The notes under the pieces are model-generated. The model did not search any database. It was given only the letters and a program-made list of their open reading frames with translations, and was not told the origin of the DNA. From Atrichornis clamosus (lineage: Eukaryota > Chordata > Aves > Passeriformes > Menuridae): DNA of 64,000 nt. Positions 40,029 to 53,781 of the stretch are shown in pieces. Position 1 is the first letter of the stretch. Each line of letters begins with the position of its first letter. A program made the position numbers and the translations under genes. The DNA lies in assembly GCA_013400975.1 (NCBI GenBank), contig WBMZ01012674.1:124001-188000 (forward strand), given 5' to 3'.

Positions 40029-40080
40029 TGCAAGGCAGCTGTGGCCGTACGTGACACCTCCGGAAAGAAAATAGGGTGCA

Positions 40081-42711
40081 ATTCCAGATATGTGAAAGTG
40101 GCGGTGCCCTGAGCAGGCTCGTGACTCCTTCACTCGTTTATTTTCATATAATCATAGAATCACAGAATGGTTTGGGTTCGAAGGGACTTTCAAGATCATC
40201 TATTTCCAACGTCCCTGCCATGAGCAGGGACAGCTTCCGCTAGACTGGGTTTCTCTGAGCCCTGTCCAACCTGGCCTTGAGCACTGCCAGGGATGTGGCA
40301 TCCATAGCTTCTCTGGGCAACCTGTGCGAGTGTCTCACCACCCTCACAGGGAAGAATTTCTCCCTAATATCTAATCTTAACCTGTCCTCTTTCAGTGTTC
40401 ATATTTATTATGTATTTATAAATACAATGGGAAAGATCAATGGGACTTGTGTTACACTGTGGACAGAGTTGCTGGGTTTACTCCCTGTAATTTTGGAGAA
40501 GTAGCCAGTGTTGGTGACCATTTGCTAACCCACCTCATAAATATAATACAACTTATTTGCAGAAGGTTTTGTACAATAAGTATTTAATTGTAAAGTTCTA
40601 CAAGATGATAACAAGTACTGTGTCATGTCAAGGAAAACACTTGCAGTAGGTATGCAAAACATTGAAATACATGCAAATTAAAATTAAGATCTGGACTGTA
40701 GATATTCAGAGCAAATGTTTTCCATCTGATCTGACTGAATTTTGCAGGGAGGCTTACTTCAGCTCTTTTTAAGAAGTACAGCTTTCATCAGAGGAAATGC
40801 AATCGCAGTCTTTCTAGGCCAGGAACATAGGAACAGATGTAAAACCTGAAAGAATCTTTCAGGTCATTGAAACCAATCCTTACAATTGAGGCCCGTCTTA
40901 TCCTATGTAATTTCTTTCAAAATACCTCCAAGCTACACTGTAAGGTTAAGTCATGTTCTCACCTCCTTGAATTGAAATCTACAGCTGATAATGGAAGAAA
41001 ATTTCTACCATTGTATACACAGTATAAATTTATATCATTTTTATACATAGTAATTAGAGTATTCTTCCAAACGACTGTCTGGAAATAAGGGTGCATGTCA
41101 TACCAAAAGCATTTTATTCCTGATGTGTTTTAAATCATTGGCAATAATAATATCAGCTTCTTTAGTTCAAATGGGGTTCCTTCTCTTAAGAATCTCTGTA
41201 TGTCCAGAGATCTCAAGGTATTACTATACATCTGAGTATTCATATTCCAGTTTTTGGGACTAATGATTGTTATTTGCGGGGAGAGGTGGGTATCAGCATA
41301 TACATGTATCAGCATGAGAGCTCAAATTTCTTACTGCTATGTCAGAAGAAAGAATATTTGTTACTGGTAAAGCAGTTGGAGCCTGAATTATGATTCAGCC
41401 TGAAGTACAGAGATATTTCTCTCTCGCTCATCCAAAATCCCTTGTGAGTGCAAGAACTGTGGCAGGTTCCTACTTGAGAAACAAATGATTCTCAGAGAAG
41501 TGGAGAAACAGAGATTCCCCTGTGCAGTAGTGCCTCTTTCTGTATTTGCTGTCTCTTGTCATAATCCAACCCTGTTTTGCTGGACTTTTTTTTTTTTTTT
41601 TAATTGGACATTTAGTCTTGATCTTAACAGGTACCTAAATGGCTAAATTGAACATCATCACGGACAAACTCTTTTTTTCAGTGTTTTCAGAGTCGTAATT
41701 AAAATTGCTGCTTAGGCAATTGTTACTGGGTAAGATAGTGCTGAAAGGCAGAGTACAATACCACTGTGGTGGAAATGTTGTGGTAATATTTTAAAGAAAG
41801 ACATGAATTATCTTTACCACAGTGGGAATGAAGCATTCTTTCCTGACATCAAAACACACGATATATAAAATACAAGAGCTATTTTCAAAAATACATTTTT
41901 GTTTTTGCCATGGAAAGTTACTTTTGTGCTCATTTTTGTCCCATTGCTATATCTGATTAATGACTTGCAGGCCTGATCATTGCTATTATTGGTCTTTCAT
42001 ACACAACAACGTGTAGGAACAAATATATTATAGTTCTTGTCATGTGAACATTAAAATCAAGATAACCAGTCGTACAAATTCTCAGACATATGGGTCAGAA
42101 ATCATTTGAGATGGAAGAAATCTAGTCATTTCACAAGCAAAGCATCAAACATAACAAGTATTCAAGTGCTGTGCCTTCAGAAACCTTGACAGTGGCCCAG
42201 ACAACAGATGTGCTGTGACCGTGGCCCAGCCTGCTGACCAACACTCATTGCTTTCTTGTAATTCCTCTCTGTTCCTATTCTTTTGCTTTGGAAAAATAGG
42301 CTGTTAACAGCAGCATATGATGAGATTTAAGACTAAAATTTTGCTTTCTGTTGCATCTCACTGGGAAGAGCAGTGTGTTAAATAGGACCTGTATGGCACA
42401 CAAGCAAAACTTAATGCCTTTCTCTAGAATTATCTTTAATTGTATTTTGTCAAATAACCTGGTACAGTAACCATTTATCCTGAAGATATTTTGAGATACT
42501 TACACTATGTAATTATGTCTTCTGTTTTTTTGATGTTCGTACTGTATTTTTATTCCTCCTTTTAGCTTTTCTGAGTAAGTGTGATTTTGAAAGCTTGACA
42601 TAAATGTTCTCTTCTACATTACTGCTGTGTAACTTCTGTATGAGCCTATCAATATGCATTATGCCACAACTGAAGGAGGTGTGAAAAAGTAATTATTTTC
42701 TGTATTTATAG
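40081..42711 (+). other. CFAP99: CFAP99 upstream or intron 1 region
   Basis: Between the CpG island and the first recognised coding exon there is about 2.6 kb of AT-rich sequence with the CR1 fragment at its left end and a T-run at 41,588-41,601. I see no coding block. If the CFAP99 transcript starts in the CpG island, a noncoding first exon must splice into 42,712; weak donor candidates such as GTACGT at 40,047 exist but I cannot choose among them. Confidence 0.5.
40150..40396 (-). mobile_element. CR1 LINE fragment (3' end, minus orientation)
   Basis: The plus strand reads as the reverse complement of a CR1 3' end: the ATCATAGAATCACAGAATGG terminal repeat, then the block around GGTTTGGGTTCGAAGGGAC, and further on CAACCTGGCCTTGAGCACT and GGCAACCTGTGCGAGTGTCT, ending near CCTGTCCTCTTTCAG. 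About 250 bp of the 3' end is kept, 5'-truncated as usual for CR1. It begins some 70 bp right of the CpG island. A 75-residue open frame across it is repeat-derived. Confidence 0.9.
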
Positions 42712-42839
42712 GATTCTCCATGGTGAAGATGGTCAGCCATAGAGAACTTATTGCACTAATAGTGCAACAGCTTAACAAGTTTAACCCTGAAAATCAGAGC
42801 GTGGAGGATTTCTTGAATGAATCAGCTATGATGTTGCAG
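42712..42839 (+). CDS. CFAP99: CFAP99 first coding exon (start codon at 42,720)
   Basis: The acceptor is TGTATTTATAG|GA and the donor CAG|GTATGT, both good. Coding from 42,720 gives 40 codons, beginning MVKMVSHRELIALIVQQL and continuing to SVEDFLNESAMMLQ, and ending in phase 0. The peptide looks helical and soluble, with no signal peptide or membrane segment. Known: CFAP99 is a conserved protein of motile cilia and flagella. The first ATG has T at -3; the second in-frame ATG at 42,729 has A at -3 and G at +4, a stronger context, so the true start may be three residues later. The exon carries 8 nt of 5' UTR before the first ATG, so at least one upstream noncoding exon is implied. The gene name rests on the peptide pattern and the neighbour ZFYVE28 rather than on an alignment. 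Confidence 0.75.
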
Positions 42840-45800
42840 GTATGTGAAGTTTCAGTTCATCTTACGTGGTTTACTTCGGTTTACTATGTGATTGTAAATA
42901 TAGAAGTATCTGTTTTCTAACATGTTGTTGTAATTTTCATTGATTTTTCTTACAATGACATTTTTTGTTCATGACTAAAGTACAAATTTCTTATGGTTAT
43001 CACCAGAAAATAAGGCAGTAGAGATCAGAGGGGTTGAAAAGCTGTTTGGATGGCAACAAAAACACCAGCAAAGCAACAACGTTCTAAAATGGGTCAGGCA
43101 GTGATGGAGAAAACTTCTGTTCCACTTCTGATTAAGCTGTTTTGTAGTTTCTTATTCCTTTCTTCCTTCCAAATAGAAGTCTGACAGCACCAGCCATTTG
43201 TATGTACGAATGCAGTTCAGAAGCTGACTCACAGGGTCAGGTATGCCTGCTTTGAGGACATAAGTGATCGTCACATCAGTGGGATAGAAGGACAGTAAAT
43301 CAACTATCAGATTCTAATCTAATGCTGCAAGTAACCAGACTGCAGGTTACTGCAAGTAACCATATGGTTTGCCAATGTGTAGCTATTCCGACTGAATCAG
43401 TTCCCATCCTTTCCTGACCACAGTCTGTCACCTCTTCTCATCTCTTTGTCCTGTGTCACCCTGACTTGTGCTGAGGTAGCTAGTGGGTTGAATCAGCTTT
43501 AGAAAATCACTAAGGGAAGACAGTAATATTGTTTAGACTGCTATTGTCTGTGTGTGCCATGTGTTATCAAATGACATTGTTGGAGCCCTGGTTCCACACT
43601 GCCATGAGCTCCAGTGCGCATTTCCACTTCGGATAGTAAGATCTAAACCACTGCTTTTCCAGTTAGATAGTCTTTTGTGTTGCTTTTGCATAAATACAAA
43701 TGACTACAAGAATTTAAAATGATGGGGGTGTGATATGAAGGGGGGCTCAGCAGTGTCTCCACACACATTCCTGTGGTGCTTGCCTTCTTAAGCAGTTTCC
43801 ATTCAGGCCCCTACTTTCTGACTCTGCCCTCATGCCTGGTAGTAAGACATAACTCTTTGTGCATTCATATGCTGAATTACTTCAGAGAACTGATCCAGTT
43901 TCAAAATAATAATTTTTCACTGGGCAGAGAGCAGGTAAATTCAGCTACCACTGCTGCCAAAGTAAATACTTATGAAAATGAATCTTCAGAGCATTGTTCT
44001 TTTCAGCCCAGGAAAGGTTATACAAAACAAAAGAAGCAGTAACTCAATTAGAGAAAAATGAATCTGAAGTTTCAAAATAAACCCTTTCAAAAGGGGAGGA
44101 ACAGAGAGGATAGCTGAGGCCAAAGAAAAGGCCAAAATCTTTCTCTGGGGTAGCTTCAGGTCACTTACTATGTAGTATTTATCCAACAAAGTAAAAAGTA
44201 AGATCTATGTTTATAGAAAATTCAGCTTTGCTTCAGTACCAAATGGGTGATTATAATTCATCACGAAAAATTCACTTCACTTGTTTTTTTCTGTTTCATA
44301 ATAGGCATATGATCCTAAAAATATTGTAGCATTTTCATACACGTGATTTTCAAGCTTGGCCACTTACTAATAAACTGATACTAACCTACCCATGCAGAAA
44401 CTTCCTTAAGTTTGTAACCTGATTAACACCCTGGCTCTAAATCACAGAACAGATTCTTGCTGTTTGTCTCATGCCAACAGCATGACAATTAGCAAACCTC
44501 ATGTTGTCTACTGACCAGACAAAAATCAGGAAAGTCAAATTCCAGGAGCAGAAATCTAAGTAATTATAAGACACACCTCTGTATTTATGTATTTATTTAT
44601 TGACTTAGGTATGCAGTATATCACACTTGACTTTTCTACAATTTACTATCTTTTGTTCTATTAGACTTTCTTAATTGGTTAATAGTTTTCCATCCCCTTA
44701 AAGTGCAGTCAGATTCCAGTCATTGTCAACACCATATGTTTCATTCATAATGTATATCTTTATTGTAACTGGATGATTTAGAGTCTTTATGCCTTTCTAA
44801 TGTGATATCTGAAGTGTCTCGTTTAGTTCTTTGATAACCTCTTGATGACCTACATAAAATATGCTCCTTAGCCTATTGTCCACCTGTCTGGGGTTGTTGC
44901 TGGTGAAACCAACAACTTTGGGCTAGTTTATTTCCCTCAAAATAAAAACACAGTACATACAGGACATGCCAAAATATATGCAAGTGAGTTCAGCACCCTA
45001 GTAGCAGGGGCTGCAGGAACCACTATGATACCAATCTTTTCAAGTGCCAGGTCCTCGAAATAAATAGCTCTGACAGCCACACATTCTCACCTGAACTGCG
45101 AGGAGCAAAGGACATTTAGCAGAGCAAAACCTCTGTCAGAATAAAGTAGATTTTAAGAGCAATATGAGTATATGTAGCAACTGATTGAAAGCAAACAAAA
45201 TTACTTCTTTGGAAATTTAATAAATGAAATGAGGAGAAGGGCATCCTTAAGTGATGAGAAATGGGGGTTGACATCAGTAAAGAGTAAGAAATTAGAATCA
45301 GAATGGAACCGAGTTGTGAAGCATCGTGACAGGCGGCTTTAGTTTCATGTGCTAGAATCAACTGTGAGATGGTAGGTGGAATAAGTGGGTCAAATCAATG
45401 GACTAGTAGAATGAACTTAATGATAGCATTCCAGATGGCTGATTTGCTAAAGATTGGGCTAGTTAAACCCAGGAAAGAGATGTTTATTGCAATAAAATAG
45501 AAAATTCTGAGACACTACCTTAGATTTTTAGCTATGAAGCAACAGGAAAATACTATTTGAAACCTACTGTTCAAAAAGAGTAAAGCAGATGTGCACATAA
45601 ACTGGTGATGATATCCTGGGGAGTAATCTGCATGAAAAATGACTTCTGGAGTTATGGGTTTGACTGGCAGGCAGGGTGGCAATAGTACCAATAATTGAGG
45701 AAAGAAGTAGCATGTGAGCACTGAAGTTGTGTCTTTGCACCGTTGAAATTAAGCTGACAATGACAAGGAAATGTCACAGAGAGAGGCCAGCATCCCAGAC

Positions 45801-48800
45801 TGAAGTTTAGGGTTCTTATTTGTGTACATGATAAATGTGAATATGTTATGAAAGCAAGGTGGATATAGTCCTATGGGAGGGAGCCTGGAAGGCACAATCT
45901 GTCTTGTTCCAAATATCCCTGTCAACAGTCTACCAGCGGCATAAGACCAGTCTTGTGGGAATCCTTGCAAATTAAAGCGGTAAAAATAGCTGGTGAAGCA
46001 AGGCACAGGAAAAGAAGTGGGCAACCAAATATATTTTAAAATTAAGGAGTTTACAGTATGAATGTATGAAAACCCAAAGAAGCATGAAATACAACGGGTT
46101 GAAGCCATCAGGTAAAAATACATTTGCTTTGCAAATGGTAGTAAGAAGGAATTCATAGATTTCCATATTAGATCTTTTACTAAGTATACAATCAGTCATT
46201 GTTGAATATTCTGCTCAAAATCCAACAGGTTTCTGTTGGTTTCACTGGGCTGCTGCAAAGGTGACACAATCCAGAGGTTTGCATAGTCACTCTTCAGCAA
46301 GATCTTCTTCTTAATTTCTAAATGCATGTCAAGGTTACATAAATAATTAAAACAAAAGTCAAAATACATGATTATGTGAAATAGTATATTTTGCTCTTTC
46401 ATAAAGACTAGAAATTTTTATGTTTTGGCAGTGCACAATGGCTGTACTGTAGAGGTTTGGCATACTCGGCAAGCCAAATATTGGATGGGTGGCAGAGAAA
46501 GATAAACTGAGTTCTGTTCTAAACTCCTTCATCTTTCTATCCCTGTCTTTTCTCTTACCCTCAAATTTACTTGCCCAGGTCTCTTTATTTAATCTGTCCC
46601 AGTTCCATGTCTTTAAGTGATTGATTCCACTGTTATTGTCACTGTGCAGCAAGACCTGCTCACCTCTTTGGTCTTGTTCTGCTCACCTCAAAGTTCATGC
46701 ACATTCAGTTCCAGTCTCTATTGTACCTAAATCAAATCAGAAATCTCTCTTTCCAAGCTGAAGCCTACAAGAGGCAGATGCTGCACAGAAGGTAGGTGAT
46801 ACAGGCTCTCTTCTATAAGTTTGTGCTCCCAGACTGACCCAGCATGGCTTGTCCCAGGCTCACCTTGTATTGTAGTGAAAGCCCTGCTTGCCCCAGGCTG
46901 AGCATGGTAAGGGCACAGAGAATCTTCAGGGGAGTTTAGTGCTACAGTTTAAATTCACACAAAACACGTGCAACTGGCATGTGTTTCACTTGTCAAAATG
47001 TGCATGAATTTTCATAAGAAAACGGAAAGGCCAAATTTGTAAGGCACTGCTGACCCCTGTGTGCAACTTCAAAAATACATCCTTAGCTGTTTCCATGCAT
47101 TTGTCTTGAAACTACTTAATATTTTCAAATAGTTAGGTAAAAACTTGAAAATCTGACAACTTTCTGTCAAAAATCAGTTATGTGTATCAGCCCATGTGTG
47201 CTGCTCTCTACCTGTTCCTCTTGAATAACATGGGAGGTTATTCAATAACTTCAGCAGAAGCAGAAACAATCTCTTGATTATTATTTTCATTTCTTAATGC
47301 ATCTTTTTAATTTTATTCAAATATCACTGTTCCACTTGAGCATATTCTCTCATTGTAGGAAATCTTGTTTCAGGCTTTGAGACAGAAATCTCTTTGGAAA
47401 ACATTTGGATGTACACTCTGCTTCCGAGTATATTCCAGAGTGACTGCTGAAAGTCGGAAACATTACCCTGTGTATACATTGGTGTACATGAGATAAGTAG
47501 TTTGCCATCTTTATTTATAGGGAAATGATGGCATTAGATCCTGCTGTCAAGAGATACGTTTTTTTCTATCTGTATATGGGGTTTAGCTTTACACAGTCCA
47601 TTTACAGCAGTGATGGCTGCACATCTAATCCCTGTGTACTGCTTTGAAAAAGCACCCATCCTTCCCTGCATTTTGGTCATTGAGGTAGATAAGCAGATAC
47701 CACATCAAATAACCATTGGGATACAATTTTCACTCGTTGCACTTTGCAACCACTCACTGTTTCAATATACAAATAGGAAATCAGAAAATTAGTGCCAAAG
47801 GAAAAGAAAGTTAAAGAGAGGTAAACTATTACTCTGACAGTAGTTCAGATCTGTCTGAACCATTGTATGTATAAAGATAGAATGTTCTTCTGGTGTGATG
47901 GAAATGTATGAATTTCTGAGTGCCAGATAGCTGTCAGTATTTAAAACCAAGGTGTCAAGAGAGAACATAATCTCTACAAGGCCACTCAGGAAGCGAGAAA
48001 GACACGTTCCAATCTCGGTTCCTATCTTCCAACTTCTCGTTCCGATGTCTGTATAAAAGTGGAGTTAGGAAAACTCAATGATTATTAGCATCCTGTTTTT
48101 AGAGAAAAATGAAATGTGGAAGGATTTTTAATTATTGAATAATGGGAGATAAATAACACAGTTTCCTCTAGTTAGAATGTTATGATCAAAATCAGTCTAC
48201 AGGTGATTCTGTGTTAAACTCCGTACATTTTATTTCTGCTACATGTGAACTTTATGTCATAAAAAGAATTTCTGCTGCTTGTTCTCAGTGAGTGATCAGA
48301 CTTGATTTTCTTCCAGGAAGAAAACCACATTTTGAGTTGTAATTTAGTTATTTACAATCTTCATGTTTATTGTGTTGTAATTTATGATGTTTATAGCATA
48401 ACATTGGACTTGTTTTTCATTGCAAATATTTTCAATAAGAACATAGATTAATTAGCAATATGATGGATGATACCTAATTGTAACAAACAAGCCCTTGCCT
48501 TCAATCATGAAGAATCATATTATTCCCTCAGACCTCCTAAAAAGAAGTAAGTCCAGTTAAATGTTTTAGCTTCAATGTTGTGACCTTGTTGCTATTAAAA
48601 TAGAATTCAATTTGAATTATTCTGAATAACACATTAACTTAAAATAATTCCTAGGTCTGTCTCACATCTTTAAATTATTATATATTCACATTCAAATTTA
48701 CGTCTGTTCCTGTTTGCTCTTGATTTGAATGGCCAGATTACTTCTCCTTGTTTATCTTCCTAAATGCTTTTTAATACAGCTTTTATCAGACTGATGCCCT

Positions 48801-51800
48801 ACAGATAATATCTTCATTCTTGTGTACTAACCCCTCTTCTTTTTATTAAGCATTTTTCAATTAAATATATCAAAAACGATCCATATCCAGAGTGATCTTT
48901 CATCCAGTGCATGTTGTACATAAAGATATTGTTTCATCAGACCATTTATAGAAATCGACTGCATCTGTTCATTATGAGAAAAGATCAAGTTTTTTACCTA
49001 ACTGAAGCAACCCAGATATTGTTTTCCTTGTGACTGTGAGAATCAAGCTTTTGCTGTGATAACAAGAGATAGATTTTACCACAGGAGTTAACCATGCAAT
49101 GCTTGTGCCTTTGTCTATGCAAATAACTCACTTTATTTTCAGTGAAATTATTTGCTTCAATTAGAGTTGCAGGATCAGACCCATCATACTGACCTTTCTA
49201 CATCCCAGCTACAGAAAAGCTTACTTCTGTAAAACCAGAACTACCATCCCAAATTCACTGTTCTGCTCCTTTATCCCTCTCATGTTGATAGAAAGATGAG
49301 CCTGCTTATGAGCTTCCCATTTCACAAGAACATGGTGTGATTTGGCACAACTCTTCATAGTTCTCATTTGTGCTGGTTCAGCTGTGTCTCACACATGCCC
49401 ACTCAACTGATTTTACTCAACTGTGAGTAAAATCTCCAAATGTCAAAAGTCATAGGTTTAGTTTTAAATATGAAGACAATGTAATGCAAGAATGATAGAT
49501 GTGGTAAAAAGAGATCCTACTAAATTATACAAGTCTAATTTGTATTATTAGTCACTGACATAAATGCAGATTAGGATCTTTCTAAGGAAAGGATGGAATC
49601 TGAGTTTTATGCAATGTTCTGCTCATGGGATTTAATATTAAGGACATGGGAAAATAATGATAATTGTACCTTTTAGTACAACATTGGTCAGCATTGTCTC
49701 CTGAAGATGAAAATACTAGCTTGTGACTGCAACATAGACTGTGAATAGTAGAAGCAGGATATTTTCCTACTTATATCTGAAGATCCTAGGGGTTTTTTCC
49801 CCACTGACTGCAGAGAGAAAGAAGACTGATTCAAAACCTGGTGACGTCAAAAAGAATATTTTCTTTCATTTCCACAGCATTTTGATTAGACCCTTGGAGA
49901 TGACTAGCACTGATATCTAAAGCACCCTAAAATAATCAGATTGTATCTGTAAAATGTGTATATTCTGCCTAGAAGAAGACAAGTTCACTACACACTATTA
50001 CTCAGCTCTCTCAGAAGGTGAAAGCTATTTTATGTTTTCATCAAATATTATCTTCTTTCTAAAATGTTTGTTTCACCTTAAACGATATTCTTAGCCTTAG
50101 AAATCTTAAAGAGAGCATGGCTGATGTTCCTTTCCTTCTTCCTCTCCTTTTCTGATCTCTCTGGCCCCTTCAACACGGTCCCACTGTAACATTACTACAA
50201 TACACCCATGGTGGCAAAGCTGGCCTTTTGCAGATACTTCTCCATTTAATTCATGCTATTTCTTGTCGTAACCCATGTTGAAAGTTGTTTGGGTTCAAAG
50301 CCCTTCTTACACAGTTTCTTCTCTCCTTGAGGACACTTGACTGATTCCCAGCTACAGTTTGTGTGAGAGAGCAGGGAAAATATGCCCTTAGTAGGCTACA
50401 GGTATTAGGGTTTCCTGAAAAGGGGGAGATAACACCAATCAGTACATAATTAGACAAGAATCACATTTTTTTCCCAGGATCATTCAGGATAGTTTCAGAC
50501 AGAATCATGTTTTTTTAGTAACATAAACACTTAATAATCAGAAAAAGCTGAAATTCAATGCCATAGAGAACACTTTCAGATATTTGTATCTGTTCAAGAT
50601 CTGTTTTGTCTTCTGATATTTTTAATATTCGTTTCAACAGAAGATGATCACTGCATATGTTACTTTCACATGTAAATTTTCTGGCTTTCCTCTTGCTGAA
50701 GGGCTGACACATACTTGCAAACACAGCAAACTTCTAGTTGTTTCAGAGAAATACGTTACTTAAAATATAGTTGAAAAGGTAAGAAGTTGCTCTGATGGAT
50801 AGAACAAAGGTTCACAAATTAGCGTTTATTAATTCTTGTTGGCACCAATGACCTTAGTGTGGTGCCTGGGGCAAATCTCTTACCTGCTCCATGCCAGAGA
50901 TCCTGCATTTACACCATGATACTAGGCAAAAGGAATCTCATTAAATACAAATAATGCTAGTAAAGTGTTTTGAAAACCTCATACAAAAGGTGCTATAAAC
51001 ATACAATCTGTCATATTGTACCATTTCAGGATCATTTGACCACTCTGAAATACGTCCCACTGACATAAAGCGCAGCACAGATTCCCCCAGAAAGAATGCA
51101 CTTAGGAATTAGTGCTAGAAATTACACCTATCCAACATATTACTTCCTCAAAGCCATTATTATTTCAGAGATACAGATAAACTGTAAATATCCTTGATGA
51201 AATTTGTAGGGGACACAACGCACTTTCTATGCAGAGAGTATCCTAACTGGTTTAAAGCATTGACTCAGATTTTGATTCACTGGATTATCCACAGGGCTTA
51301 ACCAACAACTGGCTCACCTTTGGGATTTCCTATCCAAGTACTTCTGTCCAGTCTTGTTTAGTTGATTGAGTAGTGATGAGATCACTTCCTTAGATGACGC
51401 ACTTGCAGGCTGCTCAACTATTCTCAATTTTTACACATAGAAACAGAACATTCGGTACCTTCTGTGATTGAAAGCAGATTCAACTGATTATGTTTTATGA
51501 CAAGACTTTTTGGTCTGTGGTCCTCAGAATCAATAATGATACCAGTGGTACCAATCAGTACTGATATTGTGGGGCACAGCTGTCCCCAGGCTGCACTTCC
51601 TGCAACCCTGTTGCTTGTCTCCAGCCCATGTAGTGGTTATGTACATTCTTGCTCAGAGGGTAAGCAAGAGTAAGAACTTACCTCTGTATTCATCCTAACA
51701 CTTAGCTTCTGACTGACTTGTTAACTCAGAGCAGTAAAAGTAAAGTAAATACAGATAAGCAATTGCATTGGTATGCTGTAGTCTCTACTGTATGGGAGAT

Positions 51801-53781
51801 GATTTGGACACTGGAGGTGTCCTGTTGTTACCTGTTTTTCTACTTTTGGCCATCTTTGTAAAGTACATTTGAAAAGCACAGGTTTGTTGCAGCACTTTGT
51901 ACATGTATGATATATCAAAGTACACAGAATGTGAATGCAAAGATTCTAATCTAATAAAGATCTTGAAAACATTTTAAATTTTCTAGCAGAGATAGTTAAG
52001 AGAGATTTCGTTTGGCATGTTTCCAATGGGCTTGACCAGTTTTACTATGAACTTTATATTTGTTACCAGAGCTACAATTTTCTGCGGATTGTCCATGAAG
52101 AACACCATTCATTCAAGGGGAACAATCATTTTAGATTCAAAATGTCGCAATCCTGCTTTTACTGGAACTACATCCTCTCTCACTTTGCAATTCAGTTATT
52201 TAGGTTTGCTTTTGCCTTTTTTTGTGAATTCTTAGGTATTTCATATCAAGTATGATATATATATATTTCATAATTTAATGGGGGCTTAGATTTATGGATT
52301 TTCTTTGTTAGTTAAATGAAAGAACTTCCATAAATTTTCATTCATAAAAGGTATATTTCGAATGGACTGTGTGCCTCACAAGATTTTTCAGTGCGTAGCA
52401 AGATGGAGTCTGTACTTCCCATAATTTTTTTTTTCCAGATTTTAAGATTTGTTCAGTCTCTTTCCTCTTTTATCCTGTGATGATGCAAAAATCACATGGA
52501 ATGAAACCTGGCTTTTGAACAGGAACAGCAAAAAAAAATTGTGCTTGCTCTGAATGATAACCTGAGAAAATACACTTTGAATTCTTCTGCATAATTTTTT
52601 ACATTTAAATATTAGAACAGTGATTTTAAAGTTTTACCTTGTATTTGCTCGATCTCAGAACCCTGTATAAAGTTTCATCCAGCAGCCTCTAATAATACCT
52701 GTATACTAGAAATGAATCACATTAGGGAAATAAAGTGATCAAGAGGGTAGCAGACAGCCTACTAGGCAAGGTGAAGCTCTCATCTGATTTCTTATTGCAG
52801 TTCAATTGTTCCCACACCTCAGAGCTGTGGGAGAGATCATATATCTGGACTACATGTTTTCAGAAGATGCATTTAGCCTTTTCTTGGCTTGTTGTCTAAC
52901 CTCCTTAAATTGAAGGATCATTAACGTTTGTCATTTTGTCATAGTGCAGCTGTGCATTTTCAATTCATGTAATAACAAACTGTTCTGGGCCCCAGAGTTT
53001 ATTGCAATGTATAAAGGTGGTTTATACTAGAAGTTTATCTCAAATAGTAGCAGATATTCCATAGGTTATTTATTATGATTGAAACTTTCTGTAAAGTTGA
53101 GGAGCATTCAGACTTTTTAAAGGGATTATGGGGTAGGATTCAAAAGGCATGCTGTGAGCATCCAACTCTCCTGTTCCCTTGGGATACCACATGAACATTA
53201 TGAGTGTCCAAGAGCACAGCTGGAGAAGAAACAGTCTGCATTAAAAAGAACCCTCACACTCACAGGCTTAGTTTAAATTAGTCATATTCTCCACAGTTAG
53301 GTTTCAGCAGCAGTTAAGAGTCTTCTCCATAATCTCTGTCCAGCTTCTTCCCTCAATTTAGTCTCACTAAGTAGCACAGACTTCACTGACAAAAAAAAGG
53401 TTTCCTATGGGAAAACCAAACTCTTACTGAAACTTTCTCATACTGTTGACTAAGTTTAGTCATTGCTCATAGTTCAGAGATTTCACATTTTCTTTGCATC
53501 AAGTGCTGACATTCACACATCAAGGTCTTTTAATGCAATGCGTATTCAGCAGATAAAATGAGCGTTTAACACTGGAGAAAGTGACATTTTACTTAATAAG
53601 GGCCATTGGTTTGCTAGGACTGCCCATATTTCATAGCTTTAGAAGGGCAGCAGCCCTACCCAAGGCACTGCTGTTTATTGTTCATGTTTTCCAGTTGATT
53701 CAAAACGATTGTAATTTTTGTACACAACTAACATTTTCTTTCTAGAATACATTAATCATTGTTAATTTTGCATCTCTATAG
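42840..53781 (+). other. CFAP99: CFAP99 intron (10.9 kb)
   Basis: GT at 42,840 to AG at 53,780-53,781. The sequence is AT-rich and mostly unique. I see no further coding block that keeps the phase-0 junction, no recognisable CR1 or LTR copy, and only small simple features, such as TA repeats near 52,254-52,266. Open frames here, including those near 45,749-46,652 on the minus strand, have no recognisable protein character. Confidence 0.65.

Larger units (their letters stand above)
38600..40080. promoter_or_regulatory. CpG island and divergent ZFYVE28/CFAP99 promoter
   Basis: A stretch of about 1.5 kb is dense in CpG and strongly GC-rich, while the flanks on both sides are AT-rich and CpG-poor. 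It contains the ZFYVE28 start codon and lies about 2.6 kb upstream of the first recognised CFAP99 coding exon. No TATA box is apparent near 39.3-39.6 kb; instead there are GC boxes, a CCAAT box and an NRF1 palindrome, a usual combination for CpG-island bidirectional promoters. Transcription start sites are not determinable from sequence alone. I expect the ZFYVE28 start between the NRF1 site and its ATG, and the CFAP99 start to the right of the GC boxes. Confidence 0.85.

Noticed and set aside
38388..40133. Long overlapping open frames on both strands (up to 296 codons) across the CpG island
   Set aside because: GC-rich DNA is poor in stop codons, so long frames appear in all registers. The products are proline/arginine/alanine-rich without domains; only the 13-codon ZFYVE28 segment at 39,091-39,129 is credible.
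44892..44912. Short inverted repeat GTTGTTG...CAACAAC that might be a transposon end
   Set aside because: Only 7-bp arms a few bases apart, with no second end or target duplication; too small to support a mobile element.
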